From: Conchocele bisecta
Lineage: Eukaryota; Mollusca; Bivalvia; Lucinida; Thyasiridae
NCBI GenBank assembly: GCA_029237695.1
Contig: CM055266.1
Coordinates: 110,811,370 to 110,875,369 of the forward strand
Direction of reading: 5' to 3'
Length of the DNA stretch: 64,000 bases
Shown: positions 44,848-56,462 of the stretch, in pieces
How the letters are laid out: the number at the start of each line of letters is the position of its first letter
Position numbering within the stretch: position 1 is the first letter of the stretch
Translations under genes and position numbers: made by a program
The notes under the pieces: model-generated
Told to the model about the DNA's origin: nothing
Databases searched by the model: none
Seen by the model: only the letters and a program-made list of their open reading frames with translations

Positions 44848-45361
44848 TAAAGGTACGTGCCCAATCAGTAAGCACAACATGTTCTTTATATCAGATACAT
44901 CATCTGAGACATTTTGTGGCAAAACAAACATTTATTCACCGTTACCCCACATATTGATTGGCATTATTATACATTTTATATCAGACATGAATTTCCACAC
45001 TGATATCAGGGGCGATAACCGGGTTTCCTTAAAATGTTAACGGATTTTACTGTTTATTATCTGTATGTATTTTTAGACGTGCAATGATCATACTTTATAA
45101 TCTGTCGAAAATATTATTTGTTCAGGTGATGCATTTAATTAGTATAAATAATTAAAATACACATGTATCATGCCTCATTTGCATATGAAAATAGCCCGAT
45201 ACCACCGCGAGTCATTATCAGTAAAAAAATAATTTCTAAATGAATATATCTGTATAGCGGGCACTCGAAATTTTAGAACTGGTGGAATAGTTACACAATT
45301 ACATGCTTATTTCATTCTTTTAAGAACATTTTGTACCTACTGAGTGGGCATGTACCTTTAA
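44848..45361. mobile_element. R-family element bounded by TTAA
   Basis: TTAAAGGTACGTGCCCAATC to GGGCATGTACCTTTAA. An inner segment CTGATATCAGGGGCGATAAC is repeated in the copy at 55760. TTAA targets with inverted AGGTAC ends again suggest a piggyBac-like insertion preference. Confidence 0.8.
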
Positions 45362-45402
45362 GCCCGCGAACTGGTTCTACCCAGATTCAAAGTTTTTCTT
45401 CC

Positions 45403-45486
45403 GCTTTCGCAGATGGCGAGCAAGTCCATCGAGTCAGTGTGGCCTTAACGGGTTAACGGCCACACTGACTCGATGGACTTGAACGC
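45403..45486. repeat. Hairpin AAGTCCATCGAGTCAGTGTG
   Basis: AAGTCCATCGAGTCAGTGTGG pairs perfectly with its inverse around CCTTAACGGGTTAACGG. Outer parts (GCAGATGGCG / CGCTATCTGC) also roughly pair. Single copy. Confidence 0.65.
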
Positions 45487-45892
45487 TATCTGCATGCAAG
45501 CATCAATCAATCAAATTTGCTTTACACTGTACATTATGAGGGTGTCCGGTTTATAGCAGTTCCACTGTACGAAGAAATCAACTGTACATGTATCCATAGT
45601 GATTTTGATTGTGGAGAAAAATAAAAACAACACAATGAAGTGGATGTAATAATCAATTTAAAATCAATGGCACCAATCACGATGGCTGGACGATATATCT
45701 GATTTATACCGCGGACACACTTGAACTCTGACCGACAGCGAGTTCATGTGGAAACTAGCCCCGCATAGACCGGGCTATTAAGCTTCAATTTGAAAATCTA
45801 ACTTTCTGGTTTGGAAACTTAACATTTTCTGTTATCTTTACAAACACTCCCATGAAAGAATGGCAAAAATGCTTTTGAAATATGGTTCAGTA

Positions 45893-46040
45893 TATCGCTT
45901 GTTAGAAGCATGACGGGTGCTTCAATGATGGAATGGCAACCAGTGCAGATCCTGATCAGACTGTGCGGATGCACAGTCTGATAAGGATCTACACTGGTCG
46001 TTTACACATAAGCCCCATTTCTCCAGTCACAGTCACATAT
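45893..46040. mobile_element. B-family MITE, half
   Basis: GAAGCATGACGGGTGCTTCA, core CAGATCCTGATCAGACTGTG and end CATTTCTCCAGTCACAGTCA. Left end missing. Confidence 0.75.
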
Positions 46041-46528
46041 AACAACCAATTTCACTTCATGAAATTTCCAAAAACATGCATTATATTCCAGTACATACAG
46101 TCAGAAACTGTGACAAACAGGGGAGATAATTTGGTTTGGCATAATTTAGCATTTTTGCTATAAATGTACCACCACCAGAAACAAATGTATTAATTTCTGT
46201 ATTGTTTGTTGTGAAATGATCATATCATTCCATATTTAGAGAGAAACCATTATATATGCTAGTGTGTAATTAAATAAAATAAAATAATTTAGTAGCCATC
46301 GATTGCTAAACATGTTTGTAATACTGACAAATAAAAACGAGGTTATTAAGTTCAACTGAGTGGTAACATACAAACAACATATATTTTGGGTGAGAAATAA
46401 GAAAAAGAATCAGATGTTCCCAATTAAAATAATAGGTTAAAATCTAAACTCAACAAGTTTTAGAGTGGTATGTGCCGACCCGCCCCCTCCTGGATCCACG
46501 ACTGGACAACAACAACACACTTCTCATA
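46041..46528. other. No feature recognised, except an L-like half
   Basis: GGTTATTAAGTTCAACTGAG near 46343 is half of an L hairpin. Confidence 0.35.
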
Positions 46529-46741
46529 GTAACCCTTGCCATGCTGAATTAAATTGTGTCGGCTGCTGTTTATTATTATTTACCATTTTTCTCATCAAAA
46601 GCATGCTTTGACAACACTTTAGAATCATTTCCTATGGAAATGATTCTAAAGTGCTGTCAATTCATGTTTTTTATTGAGAAACAAAGTAAATATACAGCAA
46701 CAGCAGACGACAATTTTCACATGCAGCAGTCTAAGGGTTAA
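46529..46741. mobile_element. D-family MITE
   Basis: TAACCCTTGCCATGCTGAAT to GCAGTCTAAGGGTTAA; core AGAATCATTTCCTATGG. Confidence 0.85.
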
Positions 46742-46934
46742 AAGAGATAAATATATAAGCAACAGCCAACAGGTGGCAGTGTTCACAGGGGTTCATAAAA
46801 TTGTCTTCCATATCCACAGTGACATGACAAACCCATCCATGTGCCAGTACAGTAAAACGCTGCTATGTCAGACACAAGCGTGTTCGAGTTGGGTGGACAA
46901 ACAAGTGCCACATTGTTTTAAATAAATGTCAATG

Positions 46935-47230
46935 CTTGGCTTTAACGGTGGCACTGGCTCGATGACCTTGCATGTCGTCTCCCAAGAAGGGCAGAAAGAA
47001 AGGAGGTGGATACAGATGAAACCGGCCCCAGCTCTTATTAAAATAGTCCCCCTCTGGTTCTTTAACATGACCAAACTCTCCTTCAAATCTGATCCACTGG
47101 GCCGCCGTTTAAAAGTCCCCATCTGAAAGGACTAGTAGAGCAAGAAATACCGACACGCTGGCCGAGAATCGAACCCGGGTTGCCAACGTGGCAGTCTGAC
47201 GGTGTTACCCCTCGGCCAGTCATTACTCTC
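46935..47230 (-). mobile_element. tRNA-derived SINE (head 2) with shared 3' tail
   Basis: Minus strand: ACTGGCCGAGGGGTAACACC (A box), AACCCGGGTTCGATTCTC (B box), a body with GCGGCCCAGTGGATCAG, then the tail CTTGGGAGACGACATGCAAG, also found in the SINE at 33315. The head differs completely from that SINE. Confidence 0.75.
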
Positions 47231-47279
47231 CCACATTATTCTAAATATTAGCAAACATTTATAGTTTTATTGTGCGTCA

Positions 47280-47432
47280 CAATTCTGAAATATAGTTTGC
47301 TGTCTGCTTATTTTTCTGGATAGAAACATGATTAGCATTGTATGAGAATAGTCCCCAATAGAGACGATTCTCACATACTGACAAAACATTTTTGTGCAGA
47401 AATGAGTTACAAGTGAAAAACAGTAGATGAAA
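47280..47432. mobile_element. D2-like MITE, decayed
   Basis: GTTTGCTGTCTGCTTATTTT, core GAGAATAGTCCCCAATAG / GAGACGATTCTC, then GTGAAAAACAGTAGATGA. The TTAA ends are lost. Confidence 0.65.
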
Positions 47433-47515
47433 ATGAAACTAAATAAAATATATTTTCTATGTGCTGCCGATACTAATGGTATTGTATTGGAGATTTCCTT
47501 CCATGTGCTCAGAAG

Positions 47516-47582
47516 TATGTTGCGACCACCATTTGAACCGTCTCGTCGAGACGGTTCAAATAGTGGTCGCGACATATACTTT
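47516..47582. mobile_element. L-type hairpin
   Basis: AGTATGTTGCGACCACCATT and GTGGTCGCGACATATACT around GAACCGTCTCGTCGAGACG. Confidence 0.72.
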
Positions 47583-48217
47583 CATTGAGAAATAACAAAA
47601 ATAAAAATAAAATATTTTAAAAAACTCATACACGTAAAGGTGTATTCCGCATGTAATGGGTTGAATATTGCAGCTGACAACGTACCATCACAGAGATGTA
47701 TTCACCGTGAACTGCTGGTTTGTCTATATTCAACTTTAGTATGGCTCGATCCATTTATGTCTATATGTTATTTCAACTTAAATGTATTTGTTGCTAAAGT
47801 TAAATATTAAACAAATGGAAAATAAAAACGGACAACAAAATTATTTTGCTATATTAACACGTTTTTTAACATAATAAATATTTATTTATCTTTTTCTTCC
47901 CAACAATATGATAATTGTGATATGGAAATGAATCTAATTCACTGGTAAAATAGGTTTTTATCAAGAAAAATAAACATGAAGAAAAAACAGCAGACAACAA
48001 AAGTCATGCCACCTTTTAAATTGTTATAACATAACATACCAACAGTGGTAAATGATCGTTTGATTTTCTGTAAATTATTTATTTATTGTCAAAAATATAG
48101 CTAATTAAATAAAAAATATAACTAATTAAATTGTCAATATACATGGAAGCTTCAAAGATATTTTGTTCAATAAAATTGTCAAAAGCAGACGACACATATT
48201 TTGCCACATTTCACATG
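47583..48217. other. AT-rich, nothing recognised
   Basis: GAAAAAACAGCAGACAACAA near 47980 is a stray D-family arm. No gene. Confidence 0.4.
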
Positions 48218-48420
48218 TTAACCCTTACAACAACTCAGAATCAAAATTTTATTTTCCATTTTCTCATCAAAAACATGCTTTGACAACACTTTAGAATCAT
48301 TTCCAATGGAAATGATTCTAAAGTGATGTCAAACCATGCTTTTTGATAAATAACACAAAATATAACACAACAGCAGACGACAATTTCAATTCCCCCCCCC
48401 CCCCCCCCGTCACGTTCTAA
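48218..48420. mobile_element. D-family MITE with a long C run at the right end
   Basis: TTAACCCTTACAACAACTCA start, core AGAATCATTTCCAATGG. The right end is replaced by about 17 C bases and GTCACGTTCTAA. Confidence 0.8.
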
Positions 48421-50429
48421 TGGATAATTGACTCACCTATCCATTGCTATAGGTAGCTGTTTCATGGAATCACCAGCCTCCAATCCATGGCCATTGATCA
48501 TGGTCATCTTATATGGTCACTTCAGTTGCCCAATTCTCCTCTCCTTGTTCATATATGGTGCCTTTTATGACATGTCACGATATAATATGACTTTTACACA
48601 ATTTAATCTTTGTTGGGAGATAATTTGCTAAAACACAGATGTTAGTTCACATATATACAACAAAACTGTTCTTTATCTCAAATGAAAAACTAGATCAGGC
48701 ACGAAATTCACAACTGACCAGTCACTCTTTATCAACATATACATGTACATCCATCCATTGGTTGTGATAAAAACACTGAAATCTGATGTCCAGCAACTTA
48801 AATTTCAATGGCTTCTATATAATATCAATGTTTATATTGGTCATTCAGTGCAAAAGCCAAAGTTAGTCATGTTTTGTGGCACACCTTCATTTACATATAC
48901 TGGTATGAAGTTGTTATCTTTTCACATTGTTTTCTCCTTTTTACGAATATCCGTTTTGTAGATAATTCATCACAATGTTGATAGTGGTACATTAGCCACC
49001 TTTTATGTCACTGCATTAATCTCAACTTTCAATGACACCATGAATTCCTTACTTATATTAAAATATCTGTTTAGCCAGGAAAATATAAATTGTCCACTTT
49101 TATTTCTAATTTATAATATATCTATTATGAGAAAAACAGACCTTATCTGAAAAATAGTTCTATCTCCAAGTTGGCCATGTAACTGAAGTGCAAAACGTCA
49201 AACCCCTGTTCTGTGGTCAGTATTGAGTAAACAAAATTATACGAGGGTCAAGTTCACGACCTAGGTATGTGTTTTAGATAAAACAGGTTGAAAGATCACA
49301 AGTGTATGATACCATATTGAATCAGTGAAAAACAAGTCAGTAGTTTCTTCTATACGGCGATGTTTGTTGCACTTCTCAAGGTCTGTTTGCTATGTCCACT
49401 TATATAATTAAATGTCAATAAAACACAATTCAAAATTAGTTCTTTGTATGTTTTATACTCCAAACCTTTTCACGTAGTTGACAACTGAAGACTGAAGTCA
49501 TATAACATTTTTTCTTTCACTATCCTGAGTGTCCAGGGAAGGTCGGTCACTATATGTAAACCACATTGGTTTTAGCTGTCAACTTGCAATGGTCATCATG
49601 ACCAAAGGATATAATAAAATTGATCATCATTTCCTTATACCTCAAGAAAATCAAATTAATACACAAGGTTAATTGCACTTTGATGGATTTCCTCATTTAC
49701 TTCAAAATATATTTTTATGCTGTAATAGTTGAGCGTCCCAAACTGTCAATCAAGTTTATGTGCTTTCAAACTTGCAAACTCTGCGGTCACATAATCCACT
49801 TGGCACCGACGCTAAAATTTGTTTCTTTAAAATAGTTCCGATTTGGATAATTGTTCTTCTTTGAATGCTTGCACACACACTTGCATCACTTTAGATTTTT
49901 TATTAAAAATTCTGATATTAAATTAATATGTTAAATATGTTAAATAATATAATGTCCAGAAGAAACCTCCTCAACATGAACACTTCAATGCATGCCTTCT
50001 TCATTCCATCTCCCCAGCACCACCCTTCATTGACTAATCTACAGGCAATATACTAATGGTCAGTTGTAATGGTCAGTTAGGCAGACAATGTTAGTCAATA
50101 ATCAATAGAAATCTACATCAGAAAATGTGAATTACAAAATTCTCTGATGTGTATCTAGCCAGTGTCCAGTGTCCCATTCAAATTCAGAGCCGTCAAATAA
50201 ATCAATTGTGGGAGTGTCCAAACTCATACTGACCAATGTACTTTGACCTATGACCACTATGTTTTTCAGTGTTATAATGCACTTATATGCTGACCTTGAT
50301 AAAACACTGATAAAGGATCCCCTTACAAAACAAACAGTAATCTTGTTTTCAACACAATTTGGCAAGTACTGGCCAGGATAGCTAGTTAATATTCCAAGAC
50401 AATTATGTATAAACATATCCGAGTCCTAT
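48421..50429. other. Longest repeat-poor stretch, no gene recognised
   Basis: About 2 kb without any of the window's repeat families and without coding signal. For a TE-dense region this is unusual; it might hold conserved non-coding sequence. Confidence 0.45.
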
Positions 50430-50627
50430 TTGTGGCTCCGACTGAATAAATGGGGCTTATGTGATGCACAGTCTGATCATGATCTGCACTGTTTGTCATT
50501 CCATCCATGAAACACCTGTCATGCTTCTAACAAGCAATACAAATCTTTATCGGGCTACAACAGTATGCTATTGGATTAGGAGCTACACTGGTCACAAAGC
50601 TCCATTTTTTTTCAGTCACAGCCGCAT
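50430..50627. mobile_element. B-family MITE
   Basis: TGTGGCTCCGACTGAATAAA to TTTCAGTCACAGCCGCATTT. The core has lost the left arm. Confidence 0.72.
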
Positions 50628-50696
50628 TTCATAAAATAAATAGTATTTATTGTTTTATTTCTTTGTAGAAACATAATTATATACCCTTTTTGGCAA

Positions 50697-50783
50697 TTGA
50701 GACGGCTAACATAATGAGCCAACTCATCTGGGTCTACACTGTTTTCAAACATTGGGATTGTGCTCTATAGTGTTGAAAGGGAA
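50697..50783. mobile_element. A-family right half
   Basis: GAGACGGCTAACATAATGAG to CTATAGTGTTGAAAGGG. Confidence 0.6.
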
Positions 50784-50825
50784 AATAATCATTTGGTTAC
50801 AGCAAACTAACCACTATATATCCAA

Positions 50826-51121
50826 TAGCCGATTTCATCAAAATTGCAAAGTATACTTATCTAGCAAAGTGTACTTTGAGGGAGTAATAATTTTTTTTTC
50901 CAGAAATGCATTATTTCATATAGAACTAACAACTGCATATATTTGATGATTAAAAGTATGCAGAATTATTATACTGAATTTATTACATTATCACAGCCAT
51001 AATGGCTGTGATAATGTAATAAATTCAGTATAATTAAAAATTAATAAATTTATCCTTAAATTGAAAAGTTCTCCCTCAAAGTATACTTTGCTAGATAAGT
51101 ATACTTTGCAATTTTGGTGAT
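50826..51121. mobile_element. F-family MITE
   Basis: TAGCCGATTTCATCAAAATT start; core CACAGCCATAATGGCTGTG; right end broken after GCAATTTTGGTGATA. Confidence 0.83.
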
Positions 51122-51558
51122 ACCAGTGCAGATTGTCACAAGGCTTCACATGTGAACAGGAAATACACTGATCAGAAAACAAACATGTCCAAGATTGTGG
51201 CCGAAATCCCTTCTGCAAACAATATTTAGTGGTTTTGGACCGGTCATCTAAGTGGACCTTGACACTCAGATTAACTTCTCCATCATCTGAGCTCATCTTT
51301 TACAAAGTAGACACTTTTGGTGACCAGCAGATTAAATATTATGTAACAAGTTTATCTGACTAATACGTCCAGTATGAGCAGATGATAAAACCGGGAAGAT
51401 CACAGATTTGTAAATAATAAATAGGACATTGATAAAGATACTGCTTGAAGGAAAGTTGTAAATGCATGTCCGATCTAATGAACAAATTAGAAAATCATCC
51501 CTCTGTTCAGATAATGGTGTTGCCGATGTTCCTTGCCATTACAAACATACAGTATTAG
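51122..51558. other. Unassigned; a weak minus-strand ORF lies here
   Basis: On the minus strand an ATG at 51296 begins MSSDDGEVNLSVKVHLDD and runs toward the F copy. The acidic start resembles a real N-terminus, but there is no domain and no splice join fits the first visible hunchback exon convincingly. Confidence 0.2.
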
Positions 51559-51773
51559 TTAACCCTTAGAATGCGGGAACCGAAAATAGTCGTCTGCTGA
51601 TATTTCATATTTTTTTTTTTCTCTCCGTAAAAACATGGTTTGGCAGCATTTTAGAATCATTTCCATTGGAAATGATTCTAAAGTGCTGCCAAACCAAGTT
51701 TTTGATGAGAAAAATGGAAAAATAAAAAATATTCAGCAGACGACACAAATTAATTCAGCATTGCAAGGGTTAA
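51559..51773. mobile_element. D-family MITE, first of a TTAA-linked chain
   Basis: TTAACCCTTAGAATGCGGGA to CAGCATTGCAAGGGTTAA. Its last TTAA (51770-51773) is also the first TTAA of the next A element. Confidence 0.86.
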
Positions 51774-52007
51774 CCCTGATACCCCTAAGTAACTGGACTG
51801 GATTTTGATATGTTAATTTTGCAACCAATGCAATCGTCACAAACTGATTTTTAGACTAGTCAATTTATAAAAAGGGGGTGTTTTTGCTCTCAAAAATATG
51901 AAAATTACTTGCAAAAAGTGCAGATCCTGACGAGACGGCTCGCGGCTCATCTGGATCTACACTGTTTGCCAATACCACTATACAGGTCTGTGGTGTTAGA
52001 TGGTTAA
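51770..52007. mobile_element. A-family MITE, middle of the TTAA-linked chain
   Basis: TTAACCCTGATACCCCTAAG to GTGGTGTTAGATGGTTAA; core GACGAGACGGCTCGCGGCTC. Both terminal TTAAs are shared with neighbours. Confidence 0.85.
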
Positions 52008-52110
52008 CTACTGCTGAATTAAATTTTGACATCTGCTTAGTTTCCAATTTTATCTCTCAATGAAAACAAGGTTTGGCAGCACTTTAAAATCATTTCCATT
52101 GGAAATAAGA
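52004..52110. mobile_element. D-family left half, end of the TTAA-linked chain
   Basis: TTAACTACTGCTGAATTAAA, core AAAATCATTTCCATTGG, then cut by a C run (about 52111-52128). Confidence 0.75.
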
Positions 52111-52634
52111 CCCCCCCCCCACCCCCCGATTGATATCAATACAATATCAAGTTATCGTGTGAAAACGAGTTCGTTCCTACGTTCATACGTACGGAAGGAC
52201 AGTGCGGGGGCATAAAAATAAGGACCCCCTCATTTTGTGAAGCAACGCAAATAACCACAGAATGTTATTTGTGAGATGAAAAATATATAATTCCTTCCAT
52301 AGATATTATGGACAAATTAGTTGAATCTGATCTAATTATCAGATACAAACGGATATGAGGTACGAGGCCTGATATATCTATTGGTATGATCTATATCAGG
52401 ACAGGCAGACATGTACATGCACCTGACATTTGTACCAAGCTTACAGCTGGCTGTTCCACGCTTTGCTGCCGACAAATCTTTCGGTATTAAACGCATTAAA
52501 TCTAAAAAAATATTTAATTGTAAGTACTTTTTCATAAATAACAAAAAAGTCATACTCCCGAAAAAAAATTATTTGATGAAATTCCATCAAATATTGATTT
52601 TATCACGAACAAATGAGGGGGCTAAAAATATATT
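52111..52634. other. Unassigned sequence after a C-rich run
   Basis: C-rich run CCCCCCCCCCACCCCCC, then mixed sequence including a quasi-palindrome TATATCTATTGGTATGATC. ORFs over 52332-52553 show no family signature. Confidence 0.35.
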
Positions 52635-53365
52635 GTTTGTTGTTTTTTTTATTTATTTGTGGACAGATTTTCAAAATCTAACTTGTTTTCTTAGTTACAT
52701 CATTTCCAAGCTATCTATAGTCTGTTTCACGAAAGCTGCCCAAATTTTACGGCTATATAGACAATTAAAAAATCATATTTTTTTCGATAATATTAAATTA
52801 AAGGAGAATTTAAGAATGAGCCTTCTTTTTATTTCGCGAAATTCGGTCAAATATTGATTTTATTACGAAAAATTTATTTCTCTATGGGAATTTAACATGG
52901 GGGAAAAAGGTAGAAGAGTTGTGGGAGGAGACAAAAAACGGGAAAAAAAATGAAATTGACTCCGACACCTAGCTAGATAGCTTGGAAATGATCTAACTAA
53001 GAAAACAAAAGTTAAATTTTAAACATCGGTCCAGTATTTCTGAAATTCTAAAAAAATTCCCCATGTTAAATCCCCATAGACATCTTCACTCCACTCCGTG
53101 AAGATGTCTATGGGGATTTAACATGGGGAAATTTTGTTTTCGCAATAAAATCAATATTTGACCAAATTTCACGAAATAAAAAGAAGGCTCATTCTTAAAT
53201 TTTCCTTTAATTTAATATTATCGAAAATAATATTGTTTTTGAATTGTCTATATGGCCGTAAAATTTGGGCAGCTTTCGTGAAACAGACAGTAGACAGGTT
53301 TCGGAGTCAATTTACTCCTGAACACCTTCCTCCTCCTTTTTGCCCCATGTTAAATTCCCATATAA
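52635..53365. mobile_element. N-family foldback with partial copies on both sides
   Basis: The main copy runs about 52724-53292 with ends AGTCTGTTTCACGAAAGC and GCTTTCGTGAAACAGACAGT. The centre is GACATCTTCACTCCACTCCG and its inverse, with GGGGATTTAACATGGGG. Short extra arm pieces precede and follow, so one N copy probably landed in another. Confidence 0.8.
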
Positions 53366-53404
53366 CTATGGTAGTTTTGTGAATAAATGAATAAAGTTAA
53401 GATA

Positions 53405-53800
53405 TATTGATTATTGGTGTTTAACAGCCTATCAACAGCTAAGGTCATTTAGGGCCAGGCCATCGTGTTGGACTATCCCGTATTTAACCTGTCCATAATG
53501 AGGGACAATCCCAAAATCAGAACTGAAAATTTACAGTAAAATAGAAAATTCAGCCCTGAAATTAAAATATCCCGACCTGGTGCCAGGACCATTCCACACC
53601 AGTCACTTAGCTCCAACCCCCAAAATAATATGATCAGCACTAATCTTATTACTTTTTACTGGGTAAGAGGATTTAGCTCTCAAGTATCAGAAGGCCAAAA
53701 ATGTACATGAGGGCCAAACCATGCAAGTCAACATTCCGGTAAGGATGAACACTGATCGTTTCGTTGAATTACATGTCACGTGCTGCCGACCAACCACCAC
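53405..53800 (+). mobile_element. J-family SINE, old copy
   Basis: TTGGTGTTTAACAGCCTATC to the decayed tail CACGTGCTGCCGACCAACC. The B box is lost. Confidence 0.7.
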
Positions 53801-53890
53801 AAATAAACTTGAGATTATTTTTCTGTCCAAGAACTTGAGAGAAAAAAACATGGTTGGAAATTTTGCTACCTGCAACATGCATGAAATGGG

Positions 53891-54142
53891 TTAACCGTTA
53901 GACCGCTACACACAACAATTGTCGTCTGCTGTTGCTTTTATATCTTGCCTTATTTCTCAATAAAAACATGGTTTGACAGCACTTCAGAATCAGTTCCAAT
54001 GGAAATGATTCTGAAGTGCTGTCAAACCATGTTTTAAATTATTCTAAAGTGCTGTCAAAGAATGTTTTTGATGATAATCATGGAAAATACAAAATAAACA
54101 GTAGACAACAAAAAGAAATTAAGATAGCGAGCTAAGTGTTAA
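53891..54142. mobile_element. D-family MITE starting a second TTAA chain
   Basis: TTAACCGTTAGACCGCTACA to GATAGCGAGCTAAGTGTTAA; core AGAATCAGTTCCAATGG. A second piece of right arm (AAATTATTCTAAAGTGCTGT) is duplicated inside. Confidence 0.84.
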
Positions 54143-54615
54143 CCAATAGAATGTGGAAACAATAATAGTCACCTGAAATGATTCTGAAGTGCTGTCAAAG
54201 CATGTTGTAAATTATTCTAAAGTGCTGTCAAACATGTTTTTGATGATAAAAATGGAAAATAAACAGCAGACAACAAAAAATTAACCCTTAGACCGCTACT
54301 CACAACAATTGTCGTCTGCTGTTGCTTTTATATCTTTATCTTATTTCTCAATAAAAACATGATTTGACAGCACTTCAGAATCATTTCCAAGCATGTTTTC
54401 AATGATAAAAATGGAAAATAGAAAATTAACCCTTAGACCGCTACTCACAACAATTGTCGTCTGCTGTTGCTTTTATATCTTTGTCTTATTTCTCAATAAA
54501 AACATGATTTGACAGCACTTCAGAATCATTTCCAAGCATGTTTTCAATGATAAAAATGGAAAATAGAAAATAAACAGCAGACAACAAAAAAATAAGACAG
54601 TGGTCTAAGGGTTAA
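54139..54615. mobile_element. Three further D-type elements joined through single TTAAs
   Basis: Boundaries at TTAA 54139-54142, 54281-54284, 54425-54428 and 54612-54615. The second and third begin TTAACCCTTAGACCGCTACT and are near-identical over about 130 bases. Their cores are deleted (CATTTCCAAGCATGTTTTCA). Confidence 0.82.
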
Positions 54616-54897
54616 GATAGCGGTGTAAGGGTTAAACTGTTAGCAGTCTAAGGGTTAAGATAGTGGTGTAAGGGTTGAAACTGTTGCAGTCTAAGGGTTA
54701 GATAGCGGTGTTAAGGGTTACAATGTTAGCGGTCTAAGGGTTAAGATAGCGGTGTAAGGGTTAAACTGTTAGCAGTCTAAGGGTTAAGATAGCGGTGTAA
54801 GGGTTAAACTGTTAGCAGTCTAAGGGTTAAGATAGCGGTGTAAGGGTTAAACTGTTAGCAGTCTAAGGGTTAAGATAGTGGTGTAAGGGTTAAACTG
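54612..54897 (+). repeat. 43-bp tandem array made of MITE ends
   Basis: About seven units. Each has a 20-base part TTAAGATAGCGGTGTAAGGG and a 23-base part starting TTAAACTGTTAGCAG and ending TCTAAGGG. Both parts begin with TTAA and end in AAGGG like a D right terminus. The third and second units have small indels; the last three are almost identical. Confidence 0.9.
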
Positions 54898-55013
54898 TTA
54901 TCTAGCAAAGATAATCCGAGGCTACAGATCTACAGATAAACTGTTCTAACTTACTTTTTGTCAGCAAAATACACATACTGCACTTATTTATAACAAATTA
55001 TCACATAGTATTA

Positions 55014-55215
55014 ATAACCCTTAGAATGCGGGGACCGAAAATTGTCGTCTGCTGGTGTTTCATATGTTTGCTACCTTTGTCAATTAAAACATGGTTGGGT
55101 AGCATTTTAGAATCATTTTAAATGATTCTAAAATGCTACCAAACCATGTTTTTGCTGAGAGAAATGGAAATTAAGAAATAAATAGAAGACAACAATATTT
55201 AATTATGCACGGTAA
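55014..55215. mobile_element. D-family MITE
   Basis: TAACCCTTAGAATGCGGGGA start; core TAGAATCATTTTAAATGATT; the right end is decayed (TTTAATTATGCACGG). Confidence 0.78.
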
Positions 55216-55458
55216 TGCTTATAGCAATTAATTACATCATGGGAAAAAATTCACGAACCTGCCATTAGTGACAAGTTTGTTTTAGTTCCTACCCAAGGGC
55301 AAATCTTTATTAGTTTATTGCATTTTGTCAGTTCGAAGGTTGTAAACTTGTACAAACAATTGACAGCAATCAGCAAAAAATCAAAAACACAAGAAAAACA
55401 ATGATCAGATAAGATTCTTTGCATAATATGATGCCATAAACATCATCACAGTAACACA
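55216..55458. other. No feature recognised
   Basis: Low-repeat AT-rich DNA. Confidence 0.35.
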
Positions 55459-55701
55459 TTAACTCTTTGCATGCTAGCGACGAAAATATCTGCCAAACGA
55501 ATTAGGAGTATATGTTTTATTTCTCTGTGTAAATATGTCTTGAAATTTCATTAGAATTGTGTCCTCCGGACACATTCTAATGAAATTCCAAGACATATTC
55601 ATGACATTTAGAAGGAGAAATAAAAGAAAATATAATGAATTGTCATCTGCTATTTTTGAACTATTTATAGCCCACAAATTTCCCAGCATGCAAAGAGTTA
55701 A
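55459..55701. mobile_element. E-family MITE, inverted orientation
   Basis: TTAACTCTTTGCATGCTAGC to CCAGCATGCAAAGAGTTAA; core AGAATTGTGTCCTCCGGAC. Confidence 0.87.
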
Positions 55702-55759
55702 AGCTGGGGTCCCACATGCCAGGTTATAATATAGTGAGTCAGATAGTTTTGTATGTAGA

Positions 55760-56370
55760 TATGACATTTTATGGCAAAATAAACATTCATTCAACATTAC
55801 CAATATAATAATTGGCATTATTATACATTTTATAAAAGACGAAAATTCCCACAGTGATATCTGGGGCGATAACCGTATTTCCTTAAAATGTTAACGGATA
55901 TTACCATTTATTCTCTGTATTTATTTTTGGATGTGCAATGATTATATTTTATCATCTTTCGAAAATATTATATACACATGTATACAGATATACTCATTTA
56001 GTAATATTTATTTTACTGATAGTGACTTGCGGTGGTATCAGGCTATTTTCATATGCAAATGATGCACGATAATTTTTAATTATTTATACTAATTAAATGT
56101 GTCACCTGAAAAAATAGATTATAAAGTATGATCATTGCACATCAAAAAATAAATACAGAGAATAAATAGTGATGTCCGTTAACATTTTAAGGAAACATGG
56201 TTATCTCCCCTGATATCAGTGTGGAAATTTACATCTGATATAAAATGTATAATATTGTCAATCAACACGTGGGGTAATGGTGTATGAATGTTTATTTTGC
56301 CAGAAAATGTCTCAGATGATGTCTGATATAAAGAATATTTTGTGCCTACTGAGTGAGCATGTACCTTTAA
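55760..56370. mobile_element. R-family foldback, left end missing
   Basis: Long inverted arms (CAGTGATATCTGGGGCGATA / TATCTCCCCTGATATCAGTG, CTTAAAATGTTAACGG and inverse) around a short AT centre. Right end GAGCATGTACCTTTAA. Confidence 0.78.
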
Positions 56371-56462
56371 AAATTATGTAAAACTGGCATAATTGAACAG
56401 AACACTGGTGTGCCAATCAGTACATGCCCTTGTATGTACAAGACAACAACAGTTTCCCCATG

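Noticed and set aside
47150..47225. Possible tRNA gene on the minus strand
   Set aside because: It has A- and B-box-like motifs, but T-stem and acceptor pairings conflict, and the sequence continues into a SINE body and tail.
48390..48410. Run of about 17 C bases as an assembly error
   Set aside because: Could be a sequencing artefact or a true homopolymer in a D element. It cannot be decided from the sequence, so it is not claimed as a finding.
54612..54897. Interstitial telomere-like repeat (AAGGGTTAA)
   Set aside because: Resembles telomeric TTAGGG only superficially. The period is 43 bases and the parts match D-family MITE ends.
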